Below, in pieces: positions 26,111 to 55,250 of a stretch of DNA of 64,000 nucleotides (the first letter of the stretch is position 1; every line of letters starts with the position of its first letter). The notes below the pieces were generated by a model. It saw only the letters and a list, made by a program, of their open reading frames with translations. It ran no database searches and was not told the DNA's origin. Source of the stretch: Hydra vulgaris. Its lineage: Eukaryota > Cnidaria > Hydrozoa > Anthoathecata > Hydridae. The position numbers and the translations under genes are program-made. The stretch covers positions 57,781,001 through 57,845,000 of the forward strand of contig NC_088931.1 in NCBI RefSeq assembly GCF_038396675.1, given 5' to 3'.

Positions 26111-26226
26111 AACCCTAACGTAACCCTAACGTACGAGTGAAACCTAAATAATACGAGTAATACGAGTAATACGAGTAAAACGAGTTATACGAGTAAAACC
26201 CTAACGTAACCCTAACGTACGAGTAA
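26111..26226. repeat. Telomere-like and 9-bp tandem repeat block
   Basis: A 28-bp segment with two AACCCTAACGT units followed by ACGAGT occurs at 26111-26138 and again, identical or nearly so, at 26197-26224. Between them are about five units of ATACGAGTA. CCCTAA is the C-strand word of the metazoan telomere repeat, but here it is spaced at 10 bp. Confidence 0.75.
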
Positions 26227-26356
26227 AAACTATTCTTTTTACTTCATAAAGAGTGCTGTATGAATGTTTACAAAATTTTTAAAAAACTAACAACTATTTG
26301 TTCTACTTTAAAAAATAAAGACTATTTTTTTTATATTACAATATTTAGCTAAAGTA

Positions 26357-41930
<15,574 letters not shown>

Positions 41931-41954
41931 TTTTACAAAACATAAAAGTCTTCA

Positions 41955-44023
<2,069 letters not shown>

Positions 44024-44202
44024 TAACGTAATCAGCAACGTTAAATATTAAAATAATATTTAACCAATATAATTTATATGTTGTTATTATTGACGCGAGC
44101 GGTTGAATGGGCTCTTTTTTAAATGAGTTCAAAAACTAGCATCCAAAACATAGTCTTATTTTATAAAAGTACAATCATATTTTGTAAAAAATACAAAAAA
44201 AT

Positions 44203-44272
44203 GCAACTTATGTACTAAAAAATGTAACATATGTCATAAAAAATGCAACATATGTACTAAAACTGCTTATAG
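44203..44272. repeat. Short tandem repeat, about 25-bp unit
   Basis: Three copies of AAAAAATGCAACATATGT-like units. Confidence 0.6.
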
Positions 44273-44282
44273 TGTGCTAAAT

Positions 44283-44640
44283 AACATTTACGGAAAACTA
44301 ATTTTTAAGCAGATTGTGAGTGAGGTTAAACTCAGTTCTTATCTGTTTTAGTTGATGAAATCACTGGTTGTGATTACAATGAGCAATTGTGCATTTGCGC
44401 TTGCTATTTTTTCCAAGACGGCATTGTTTAAGAGAAGTTTGTTAGATTTAAAAAAATTTATATTGCAACATTAACTTTTGAGAAATGTTTCAGAGACTCA
44501 CAACTTTAAGACTAGAAATTTGTTATTGTGTTGGTCAGATTTATAAAAGAGCTTCTACAATTTCTGGTTATGTTAGAGATGTTCCAACATTATCCTATTG
44601 TAAAACTTAGTTCATTCAACGTCACGATAGAATGCATATT
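44283..44640 (+). pseudogene. hAT-like (DUF4371-type) transposase fragment
   Basis: Reads YGKLIFKQIVSEVKLSSYL, a one-base shift, then SVLVDEITGCDYNEQLCICA and CYFFQDGIV before a stop. This is the first catalytic Asp region of the TTF/DUF4371 hAT-like family (family form VDETTDVS.QEQL). Later pieces (EMFQHYPIVKLSSFNVTIE) are compatible. N- and C-termini are missing. It could be the same family as 23699-24390. Confidence 0.55.
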
Positions 44641-45126
44641 TAAATTGTTATTGCTCTAACTTTTGAAAAATATTTTATAAGAATTATTATTCTGAATTGA
44701 GCTTTTATGGTAATATTTTTCTTTTTCAATGTCAACGTTTAATATAAAAACTGTACGGTGTCGTAAAAATCCTCGATTTCAAATGAATATATCTTATGAA
44801 GATATATTTAAAATAGATAACCTGTTAATGTGATACACTGCTAAAAGACATTATTTAAATAAAAAATTGAAACAAAAGAAAAAACTAATTTTCCGATGAA
44901 AAATATATTTGAAAAAATATCTGAAATTAAATTTTTTTTCAATTTTTTTTTTTTTTTACATCTATAATGACGGAAAAACTCTAAACGTCTAAAAAATTAA
45001 ATAACTTTGTGACGTAATATCTTGATGCTTTATAATATTTTATTCCGGTTGGCAGGTTTTTAAATTTAATCACGAATTATTGAAAATATGCTTGAAACAG
45101 TAAGTGATTTGACTTAACATGTAAAC

Positions 45127-45207
45127 AAATTTTCTCATTAAAAAAAAATTTTCTTATTAAAATTTTCTCATTAAATTCCTCTCATCAAATTTTCTCATTA
45201 AAAAAAC
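45127..45207. repeat. Tandem AATTTTCTCATTAAA repeat
   Basis: About five degenerate 15-20-bp units. Confidence 0.6.
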
Positions 45208-45856
45208 ATTGAACAAGAATTTTTAAAGTTACATTTGTTAACCGAATTTTTGTAGCATACTGAATATTTCCCCTGAAAACTTCAGTCAAAAATCGTCAGC
45301 CAATGTAAAGATATTATGTTTCAAAGTTAGCCTAGTATTAAAGAATCAAATGTTGTAAAAAACACATTTAAAGTTTTTTTCAAGTAAAATTTTGTTCAAT
45401 GTCCACCAGAAACATATAAAAGATTATTTTCATTAGACTTTTGTTTAGCATTGAAACCTTTGGCTACTGGTCATAACTTTTTCTTAGTTTTATGCATTTT
45501 TATATTGACTTTCTCTTCATTTGCTTCACACGAGATTTGTCAAACTGAGTAGATGTTACGACTGTTACATACCTAATCAAAGTTTAAAACACTCAAAATA
45601 CTCTCATAGTTAAAAGGAATAACAGCACACATATTTCTTATTAGCGCGCCACCTTAAAGTTGTCTTATAACCTATAAACACCGTTTTCTTATTATGAATC
45701 AATTTATGAGCAGGTTTCAACCAAATCAGAAGTTATAGATTTTAACAGTCTTTTGCCTTTTTGATCTAATTTTTAAATAAAATTACTGTTTTTGTTTGAG
45801 TGTTGTTTGTAAATAAAGTACTGTTTTTGTTTACTGGTAAAAAACTGAATTTGGTG

Positions 45857-45894
45857 TGATAAAACTTTTTTGAGTAATCAAAAAAGTTTTATCA
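45857..45894. repeat. 15-bp perfect hairpin
   Basis: Arms 45857-45871 and 45880-45894 (TGATAAAACTTTTTT and reverse complement), 8-nt loop. Confidence 0.85.
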
Positions 45895-46244
45895 GACCAG
45901 ATTATAGTAGTTATGGGTGCCGAGTTTTAAACGAGATAAAAATTATTTAATTTAATGAAGTTTTAAATTGTCCAATCCTTAAGATATTTTTACATCGTAA
46001 ACACTGCAAGTTTCGTATTTGGAATTACTGGCTGTTACGGTAGAAAGTTGATACAAATTTTTCCGATTATTTTCTGTTATGGTTTCAAATCGGTTTTAAC
46101 CGATAACCGCGGTTTTTGGTCAAAACCGATATAAATGAAAAACGTCGATTTTCATAAACAGTTTTAGCGGGTTTTTTTGTATAATGTCTTTTGAATGTTT
46201 ACTTATTACAGAAAGGTATAAAAAAATCAAATTTAAATTCCATT

Positions 46245-48510
46245 GCCTACTTTATTTATACGGCCGGATATTTTGCATTTTTAAGAAAAAAATAGAAGGC
46301 CAGTTTTTAAAATCGTAATGTTTCATAAACTTAATACATTTTGAACATTTTCAAAATTATTTTACTTTCTAAATTTAAAAAGTCCACTAAAGTTGTATAT
46401 ATTCATAATTTTAGATATTAAACGAACATTTATTAAGAAATAAATAAATAAAAAGAGTCTTTATTTTAAAATTTAGAATTACTAAAAACAATGTAAGAAA
46501 TAAGAACAGTTATAAAAAATATTGAAATATTTTTTTCTTTTCATTAAAAAATAAAACAATTATATTATAAATAATTTATTAAACATTCTCAAATTTTTTC
46601 TTTTTAAAAGATTTTACATGATCAACAGCTACTTCGCTGGTAGAGATAATTTTTTTATTATTAAGAAAAATGTTGATAACAGTTCTTCCAGCAAGTTTTA
46701 TCCCAATTTTCTCATGCATGGGAGAAGAAAAAGTCTGAAAAGAGTCATAAAAGTGGTTTTAAAAATATTCTAAAGCTTATCGTGCATGTAAATTAAACTT
46801 CTTTATTTTGTTATAAGAGTAGTCAATCATAGCAAAGGATGTGCAAACATAATTTAAAAGTGATGGTGAAGGAATAGTAAGACCGTTTAAAATTATGTTT
46901 ACATTTAAAATTGCCAGAATGTAATACTTTCATTGTTATTTTTGGTGCTTTACGCAAGCCAGCATTAAGAGCGATGTCTTTTTCATAAATATTATAGAAC
47001 GTGCTCTATTTAATTTCTCCCCCACATACAATTATAGGATCTTTAAATCCATTAAAGTTAAAATTTGGAAATAAAAATCTTTTGCAATTTAACAAATTAT
47101 TTCTGATGTTTTTAATAAGATGTACAACATCAAAACAAAGGTAAATTTTTTTTAGATTGTCAATAAAAAACAAATCTTCGGCTTGTTGATTCGATGCACA
47201 AAGAATTTTTTTAAAACAAGAAACATTATAGGAATGGTTGTCACACACAATAACTCTAACATTAAATTCACATTCAGTTAAAATACGAAGACATTCAAAA
47301 ATTTCTTCTTTCAACCATTCAGCATTGATTTTTTTTTCAGGAGACGTTTTAATCACATATGGAATGTTTTGTTTCAGGCCAACTATCATAAAACAAACTA
47401 TTCCCTTAAACATTTCTCCAGACTCATCACTACCAATCATCTCTCCAGCAAAATACTCCTCACATTTTTGCAAGTGCATTTCATCAAAAATCAAGCAAAT
47501 GCCTTGAGATATCTTACTTTCTAATTTTAAACGTTTTACACAACTTAGAGCATCAATATTTCCACTAGTTATTTTTTTAAGTAATGATAATGATGGTAAA
47601 GGTAATTCTTCGCACAAAAGTTGGTATGACTGCATAGAAGTATATCGTAATATCAGTGAATATTTTATATTATTGGCTGAATAAATAGGTTTTTTCATAT
47701 ATTTAATTTGCTGTAATTCAGTCAATACAGATGAAAATTGTTCAGCTTTTGATTTAATGTAGGTAGAAAAATTATGAAGCATACTTTTACAAGATAAACG
47801 ACAATCTCTTCCTTGACGAAACCACTGAGGCAATGACAGAGGTGAACCTTTGTAAAATAATTTAACATGCATCTCATTGTTTACACGAATGCACTCTGTA
47901 ACTTCTGGAATAGATAAAGTACTATGACTCAATTTATAAAAAATTACATTACATGATCACTTCATGAATGAAAAACCATCTAGAGCAAGACTTTCAGTAA
48001 TATCGTCAAAGCTACTAATCAAATCATTCAATAAAAACTGTTCATATTGATCTGGCTGAAATATTTTTTTAGTTGGTGATTTTCTTAACGAATTAGAAGA
48101 TTTTATAAGTTGTGATGAACCTTCTTCAGTCAAATTTGTGCAATCAAAAATAGTTGGAATAGGCTTTAGTTTTTTTATTAATCTAAAACGTTGATTCCTG
48201 TTACCTTTCTGAAAATATTTTTTTTCAAAGTGTTTGATGCATATAACGGAAGAATTAGTAGGTGTCCAATCTTTTCTATTTACAAATTTAATCCAATTTT
48301 TTTTTAACTCTTCATTTTTTGGAAACGAAAATACAACTGTAGATACTTCACCATAATTATGATAATTTGAACGACAATTTACAACGCAACATTTGTTAAC
48401 CATCTTTTTGAACTTTCAAAGCTACTTCTTTAAAAAACACTTTTCGAGAAAACTGGCCTTCTATTTTTTTTTCAAAATGCAAAATATCCGGCCGTATAAA
48501 TAAAGTAGGC
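46245..48510 (-). mobile_element. P element with 62-bp terminal inverted repeats
   Basis: Inverted repeats 46245-46307 and 48449-48510 begin GCCTACTTTATTTATACGG and differ at only two or three positions. The interior codes on the minus strand for a THAP domain followed by P-element transposase. No clear 8-bp target duplication (ATTCCATT versus CATATTAA), so one end may have been altered. It lies in the 5' part of hAT element C. Confidence 0.88.
47006..48403 (-). pseudogene. THAP9/P-element transposase, one in-frame stop
   Basis: Start at 48403, MVNKCCVVNCRSNYHN: a THAP zinc finger (C..C, then WIKFVNRKDWTP, CIKHF). The frame stays open except for one TGA at 47957-47959, then continues in the same frame to 47006: 465 codons in all. 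The second part is P-element transposase: GICLIFDEMHLQKCEEYF (catalytic Asp region), VRVIVCDNHSYNVSCFKKI, and FDVVHLIKNIRNNLLNCKRF. A C-terminal portion is lost; only a piece remains near 46740-46590 (SSPMHEKIGIKLAGR) that reads to a stop. The TGA might lie in a small intron, but no in-frame GT/AG pair was found. Proteins of this family are about 750-900 residues, so it is truncated. Confidence 0.82.
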
Positions 48511-48862
48511 CATATTAAATTCTTATTTTTTTAAATAGATTGTGTTTTGCTAGAAAGCTTAACAAGTCTTTTCGTTTTCAAAATTATTCAAGTATTCCAA
48601 AAAAAATGTTCGAATACTGAATAAAACACACAAATATATAAGAAGTATTTGAATACTCAAACAGAATGGTCTTTTTTTTTTATTAAAAATTTTTATTTCT
48701 TAAAAAGACATACTGATATTTTTAGTGTTTATTTTGGTTCAGCAAAGTATTAACGCATAGATATGTAATAAAAATAATACACCATAATGTTTCTATCAAT
48801 TATTTAATTTTTTTAATAATATTTTTGATGAAAATATATTTTGAAAATATATCTTCCAGATA

Positions 48863-49871
48863 TAGGGTAGATTAGGGTAATATGAGCACCTTGGTAATAT
48901 GAGCATACTTAAAGATTTCTTAGATGTAAGCAGTTAAGTTAAAGTTGCTATGTATTTTTTGAATCGACTTTATGTGGTGATTACAGGAATCCGTGAAATT
49001 AGCGCAAATTTATATGCAGTAATTAGCGGGTATCATCTAATTAAAACGCTGTTAATTTTTTTGCGTTTTTAAAATAATATCATCACGCATGAATAAATCT
49101 GTGGCGCGAAATTTTGGTGCTAAAATAATGAAATTAATTTTTCATAAAGAAAAATATGTTAGGTAAATATCCAATCCTTTTTGGCTTGAAAAACAATGCA
49201 TAGAACTATTTAGTTTGACTTTATTTAAAGATACCATTTTTGTGTAATATGAGCATGCTCAAATTACCCAGTGATTTTCATTGAAACTACCTAGTTTATA
49301 GTCCTAAAAAAGCAGTAGTTTTAATTGGTTTTTTGAATAAAAATAAAATATAGTAATACTTTTTATTATTTTAACAACACTAAACATTTTTCTGTAATTT
49401 AAATTCAAAAAAATTGAATTTTTATTGTTCAAAGGTTTGAGTAGATAAAAATGAAAAAATAGCGAATTAATTTTTTTTTTTTCTTGCGGAAAACACGGTA
49501 GTATTGTTTCAACAAAAAGTGGCTTAAAATTTGATCTTTTAATGATAAGTTTTGTTAATAACGAATCATTATATTCCAAAAATTAGTTCTAACTATCAGG
49601 TTGGTATTTGTTTTACAAAGTTAATGTTTTTTTGTGAGCTAATTTAAAATGCTCATATTACCAAGTGGTCTGGGTAATATGAGCATTTTTGTTACTTTTT
49701 TAAAACCTCTGTGTTTTTAAGAAAAAATTTCGGATGCCCAAATATCTAAGTGGATCATGAGAAGGGATCCCTAAATATTGTTTATTCGCAAAAATTTTGG
49801 ATCTAGCTTAATTATTTTTAAAATTATTCCAATTTTTGCTTAAGGTGCTCATATTACCCTAATCTACCCTA
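48863..49871. mobile_element. TIR element with GGTAATATGAGCA motifs
   Basis: Both ends read TAGGGTAGATTAGGGTAATA inward for about 30 bp. The word (G)GTAATATGAGCA or its reverse complement recurs six times: twice at each end region and in the middle near 49240 and 49650-49685. No recognised transposase; a 91-codon minus-strand frame at 49304-49579 has no family. The target duplication is ambiguous (TA flanks are possible). It interrupts the BED finger start of hAT element C. Confidence 0.72.
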
Positions 49872-49927
49872 TCATCAGTATGGAAATTCGGAATTTTACA
49901 CCAAGCGTAAAATTTTAAATTCAAGAG

Positions 49928-51480
49928 ATGTTGAATAGATGCAGTTCTGTTGTAACATGCTCCGGTGGATCCACAACTACTTTGCGGATTCATATTTTGC
50001 GCCGTGGAATGACTATCAAAAGCACTTCGACTGGAGAATTAAGCAGCAGCTCAAATCCAACACCAGAAAAAAAATTAAAACCATGGACAGAAGGTGCATT
50101 GGTGTCAACCTGCATAAAAGCAAATGTAAGAAAACCTATAAAACTGGCCTCATTAGTGTTTATGATTCCTGTCCATTTAAATTCATTTGGTATCTGTATG
50201 GAAAGAGAGGTCGTAGAAACTTCTCAAATTGGTGCAGCAATTAACAAAAAGCTTGATTAGTTTTGCTTTAATCATGCAATTCATCTTGGTGTGTGCGACA
50301 CGTTTTATACAAGAAAAATAAAGATACAAACGTACCAGTTTTCATGGAAACGGACATTGATTTAGAAGATGATGAACATGGAATTTACGATGATAGTTTT
50401 ATTTTTGAATCAGTAAACAATGAGATTAATGTTGACTACCCTAAAATTTTGATGAATGCACAAAAAGTAGTGAAATTCATAAAAATGTCATCAGATCGTA
50501 ATCAAGTTTTTTAGAAGAAAGTTACTGAGGAATTTTGTAAATCAAACTGCATCTCGATTGTTGAAATTTTTTCAATGACTGCGCCTTTGAAAAACTAAGA
50601 AATGTTTATTCCAGACATTTACTGAATTAAATTCTCTTGATGTAATCGACCATCTAAATTTTAAGTCATTAGCTTCATTAAATATCGCTTTAGAGTCAGA
50701 AAAACTAGCACTGGAATTCCTTAGCAGAAAAGATGCAACGTTATCGACAGCAGATACTCTTCTTAAATTTATGCTCACAAAACTATTTGCTATGAATACA
50801 GAAATTGCATCTTTATTGCAATCAAATTTAAAAAAGCGCATCGATGAAAGAATTAACGGAAATGTTATGCAGTTGTTAAAGTGCCTAAACTTGCGTTTAG
50901 GCTTTTTGGATTTACTTCTAATGACGAGGAAATACTACTAGCTGAATCATCACGTACAACATCAGAAAGTTTACGTGTTTCTCTTAAGGATGAATTAAAT
51001 GCGGTAGCGGTGTAGTTTTGGAGCGCTCGCTTCATAAGGAAGAGGTTCCGCGTTCAATCCCCACCACGGCCCTGGTAGTACCGCGTTCTACTTGTTTCTC
51101 CACGCAGCGACCTTATCTGTCAAGGTTCGGCCGTGAGGAGGTGAATTAACAAACAAAAAACCCACTTCTCAATAAAGATAGCATCACGCACTTGCTTAAG
51201 TCTACTGATTAATTCAAATGGCTTAAGCAAGAGTTTTTGTAGTACCGAAATACGGGCAAAAGAACAGAAAGTCTTGAAATAATTTACAATGCGATACCCT
51301 CTAAAAAGCCCAACTCAACATATGTTTTCGATGTTTATTAAACATCATGTTTATTCGAGCTGCAGTAGTTTCTGCACAAAACTCAGATCACGATTATCTG
51401 ATGAATCGTAAAAATCTTTAGTTTTCTTAAAATTTTTTTACAATAAAAATAAGCCATTGTAAGTTTTATTTCGAAAAATA
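49928..51480 (+). pseudogene. hAT transposase of element C, degraded
   Basis: Blocks on the plus strand in several frames: SSVVTCSGGSTTTLRIHIL (BED zinc finger), CFNHAIHLGVCDT (hAT RNase-H block; family AHAIHLGV), an acidic DIDLEDDEHGIYDDSF segment, a region with LNFKSLASLNIALESEKLAL and STADTLLKFMLTKLF, and, after the SINE, TESLEIIYNAI and CTKLRSRLSDES-like text, which is the dimerisation domain. Many stops and shifts. The TIR element cuts its N-terminus and the SINE its C-terminal part. Confidence 0.72.
51001..51206 (+). mobile_element. tRNA-derived SINE nested in hAT element C
   Basis: Head GCGGTAGCGGTGTAGTTTTG with GGAGCGCTCGCTT (A-box side) and CGTTCAATCCCCACC (B box), a typical tRNA-like start. 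A 3' part with GGCCGTGAGGAGGTGAATT follows. Flanking words GATGAATTAAAT (50989-51000) and GATTAATTCAAAT (51207-51219) are similar and may be the target duplication. Confidence 0.72.
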
Positions 51481-51682
51481 AACATAATGTTAGAATACTT
51501 TGTTTAAATAACTTTTTTAATTAATAATACAAGATAAAGTTACATAAGTTTTATTATTTAACAAGAAAAACCGAAAACCACGGTTAACCGCGGCTTTTTT
51601 AAAACTTAAACCGAAACCGCGGTTTTTTTATAATTTAAACCAAAATCGCGGTTTTTTATAAATGCGGTTGTTTAGAAACCTA

Positions 51683-53381
51683 ATATTCTATTGTAAAATT
51701 TAGCACCGAACAATTTTGGTTGAAATTGGTAACTTTAGTTGTTTACTAAATATGACTTCGCTCAATATATGATTTGAGAGGAATAACTTGAATTATTTAT
51801 TTAATATTATTTATTTATTTTTTATTCATTATTATTTATTTGTATATGTTTATTATTTGCTTTGATAATTTATTTATTTAAAGCGTAATTTAAAATTATA
51901 TTTAAATTGCTATTTACTTAATTACCAAAATAAACATTGTAAATTAAGAATGTTTTTACTTATATTTTTTCATTGTAAAAATCAAATATAAGGTATTTTT
52001 TACTTTCTTCTCAATGAAAGACACATATTGTAAAAAAATTTGCCATTATAAAGACTTTTTTTAAGTCTTGATATATATTCTTTTGGTCTATACATACAAC
52101 CAATTAAATTCTTTGAGTTATCTACTACAACCGATATTCTTCTAATTACATTCACATTAGTTTATTTAATATTTTTACATACATATAAAGCTGCTTAAAT
52201 AACGTTTACTTTATCTTCGTCCTCTTTGATTTTTGTGAGTATCTAATAAAACAACATTCATTGTAGCATTTATAACTACAAGTTGATCTATTGGTGGTTG
52301 AATTTATGAAACGATTGCACTATGTGTTTTTGGCGTGGCAAAAATACAAAAATTCGCAGATTTTCCCAGATTTTAGAAAACTAAATTTCAAATTTTAAAT
52401 TTACCAGAATCCAAATTTACCAGATTAAATTTACCAGATTTAAATTTACCAGATTCCTAGATTGTCCCAGATTTTAGAAAACTAAATTTCAAATTTTAAA
52501 TTTACAAATACTCAGATTAAAGAAAAAAATATTTTCAAAAATTGTTTTTAATGATAGTAGTCTCAAATTTAAGTTATTTTGTAAAATTATATGTTTGTTT
52601 TTCTTACAGTGTTTCATGAATAGTTTTTTTTTTTGCTAATTTTTTTATATGTTAAAAAGTATTAAAATATATACGTCTTAAGATGCAAACGAAAAAAAAA
52701 TACTTTTTTCTTTTTCGATTTTCATGATGTTGTAAAAAATAGTTTAAATCGCTATTTCCAACTTCTGTGAACTCGCAAAAAATTTGATATCAAAAGGTAT
52801 CGACCAATCTATTTTTAAATAACGTGGAATAGACTGTATTTTCAAGAAACTAAAAAATTAGCTGTTTTTTTTTTGCAACTATGCAAGAAATTTCTATTTG
52901 AAGTTTGCGCTACCTGGATTATAGCCAGTCTTCAAGTTTTTGTTTTCCCAAATGATAATTGATCAAAAGTCTTCATTAGACTTTGTATTCAATAACCTAT
53001 AAAAAATGGTAGTTTGCTATTGATAATTGACATTTAATTAGAGAATTATTTGCAATAATTATCTAAATAAATTTTTATTCAATTGAAAAATCATCACATA
53101 TAGTCCAAAAAAAGTATATAATCAAAAAATTTTTTCTTTGTTTAATGTATTAACACATGTCATCAAAACACATGTCATCAAAACACGTCATCAAAAATCA
53201 TACAGATTCATAAGCTTGTTCAGCTGACATGTGGCAACATGTGACAACGGTAAATTGATAGCTGAAGAAGCCGCTTCATTAAAATTGATGCAGATCTTAG
53301 CTTATTTAGTTATAAACAAATACAACAGGCATCAAAAATAAGATATCCATCTTGTTCAACTGTTGAAAAAAAGCACTTAAG
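51683..53381. other. AT-rich DNA with local duplications
   Basis: A 39-bp CCCAGATTTTAGAAAACTAA-type block occurs at about 52365 and again at about 52468, with TTTACCAGATT words in between. No gene recognised. Confidence 0.4.
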
Positions 53382-54780
53382 TTGTGTGGTCCACAGGATA
53401 ATCAATTGGAAGTCAGTAGTTTAAGAGTCAAAGTAGATTTACAAGCACTTATGAATCACACCACTGAAAGAATTGTAAAAATGAGGCAAAAAGAAGTACT
53501 AGATTATTTGGATATCAGTAGCAAACCAAGTGAAAATATGTTGCTATTAAACAGTTGGGGTATGGATGGATCTACTGGACAAGTTTTGTACAACCAGGCG
53601 TTTTCCGATTCTGTTGACAGTCAAGATTCAAGCATGTTTGCAATTGTAAGAACACCTTTTGAGGCGCAGAGTGTCAAATTCACAAAGTAACTTTTTGCGG
53701 ACCAACTTGATGCCTCTAAGTGTAAGGTTTTGTAGACCGATTGCAGTTCATTTCCTTAAAGAAATTGCCGTAGTCGTTTTAGACAAACAGCGTCAAATAG
53801 AAAATGAATGTTAGAATTTGCATCTAATGAATATTGAATTAATTAATGGAAAGTTTTTTATTATTAATTTCGTGCATGATTGACGGAAAAGTTTGAGGAA
53901 TTATAGCATTGTCAACGCAATGCTGTTTTATTTGCGTAGCTGCACCAAATGCAATGATGTGTTTGAAGAACTTTCCAAGTGGATTTACTACAAAAAAGGT
54001 ACATTTAGCTATAGGATATCTCTGTAACATGCTTGTATAAGAATACATTTTATAAAAGAAATTATAAAAGATTGTTGAGAAATTATAAAAGAAATTGTAT
54101 AAGATTACATCTCAAAAGAAAGCATCTTAATTTGATTTCCCTGCAGTTGGTGGAACAGGAACATTTACAATCGTAAATGTTTGCAGAAAAGCTTTCTCTG
54201 ACCAAAATGAACTAAGCAAGGTATTAGGGATTGACGAGATAATAATTAAACTGTTCAAAAATGCCTTAAATTCAATAAGTTGTCAGCAAACATTGAATTC
54301 AAAGTTATTTAAGCTATACTAAAAAACATTATATCGTTGATATTTAGATTTGTATGATTAGTATAAAATGCTGTCAACAGTTGACAAAGTTCTTGCACAC
54401 GGAACAAAAACAATAATAAACTCAACAGCTCCCTTGGGAGTTTTAGCCAAGGGAGCATCTGAATGCCAAAAAAAATATAACAGATGTCAAACAAAATTTA
54501 AAGACGTTTTTAAGAGTGCAATAAGATCCTCCAATCCTCTTATCAGTTCTATCTCCTTGGAATCTAGGCGGTCAACGAAAGTTGTGCTCAAGCTTCCAGA
54601 AGAAGTAAAGATTTTTTTGATTATGGAAGTGGACAATAATGAATCTATAAAACTGTCATAACTAGAATCTTCAGAGTTAGAATCATTGGAACCAACAGAA
54701 ATTATTAATTTAGAATATGAAATAATGAACACTTTATAAGCTACTAATAAAGATTATTTGGAAGATGAAAACATTGACGT
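53382..54780 (+). pseudogene. Transib/RAG1-like transposase remnant
   Basis: Plus-strand remnant matching the Transib transposase family related to RAG1. Order of blocks: VDLQALMNHTTERIVKM, LLLNSWGMDGSTGQVLYNQ (candidate first catalytic Asp; RAG1 has CDGMGD here), RPIAVHF-like text near 53735, MIDGKV near 53875 followed by CCFIC (zinc-binding Cys pair; RAG1 CTLCDAT region), GTGTFTIVNVCRKAF near 54150, VDKVLAHGTKTIINS and LGVLAKGASECQKKYNR. The last block carries the catalytic Glu in the family (LSEEAQEARNK-like); here the first Glu pair is changed to AKG. The C-terminus reaches about 54780 with an acidic tail. Several frameshifts and stops. Resemblance is recalled, not searched. Confidence 0.6.
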
Positions 54781-55034
54781 GTGAAATAAATGTAGCAATA
54801 TTAAATGAAAAAATTTTGAAAAATTATTACTTTTAGCAGAATTTTTTTAATGCTTCTAATGCAATTTCAAACGATATTTTAAAATATTGCCTAATCTTTT
54901 TAAAAATTAAAACAAGTTTGCAACCTTTTATAGAAATACTAGTATCCTCTTAATTATTTATAGAAGTTCGAATTACAAGAGTTCAACTGTATTTAAATGT
55001 TTTAAATGTTTGTCACTTGTTCAGTTACATATCC

Positions 55035-55250
55035 AGGAATATTATTTTGAAGGAGGTGGTGGTGGTTATGGGGGGGGGGGGTATGGGAAATGCTGAAATT
55101 TTTTTGTATTTTGTACCACATCTGCGTCTCCTAAAAAAAATCGTTCTAAATTTTTAACATATTTTACGACTTTCAGATATTAGGGAAAAGGGTGGGGGAA
55201 TGCAAACCCCATCCACTCCAACACCCACCCTTACCCCCACCTGGATGAAG
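55035..55250 (+). repeat. G-rich dispersed repeat, copy 2
   Basis: Same order of words as 31640-31815: GGTGGTGGTGGTTATGGGGG, TTTTTGTATTTTGTACCACAT, a CTCCTAAAAAAAA block, TATTTTACGACTTTCAGA, then GGGTGGGGGAATGCA and CCCATCC. Confidence 0.7.

Larger units (their letters stand above)
44641..46078. other. AT-rich DNA, no gene
   Basis: Contains a 15-bp perfect hairpin at 45857-45894 and the tandem repeat at 45127; no frame or exon recognised. Confidence 0.35.
46079..51682 (+). mobile_element. hAT element C carrying three nested insertions
   Basis: Left end near 46079 (GGTTTCAAATCGGTTTTAACC) and right end near 51682 (reverse complement GGTTTCTAAACAACCGC), both followed inward by repeated ACCGCGG words. 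The transposase (49928-51480) reads on the plus strand. Inserted inside are a P element (46245-48510), a TIR element (48863-49871) and a SINE (51001-51206); without them the element would be about 2.1 kb. No matching 8-bp duplication was found, so the ends are approximate. Confidence 0.65.

Noticed and set aside
47932..47957. A small intron removing the TGA in the P-element gene
   Set aside because: GT and AG words exist nearby but no pair restores the frame; treated as a premature stop.
46237..48518. An 8-bp target duplication for the P element
   Set aside because: Flanks ATTCCATT and CATATTAA do not match; I report none.
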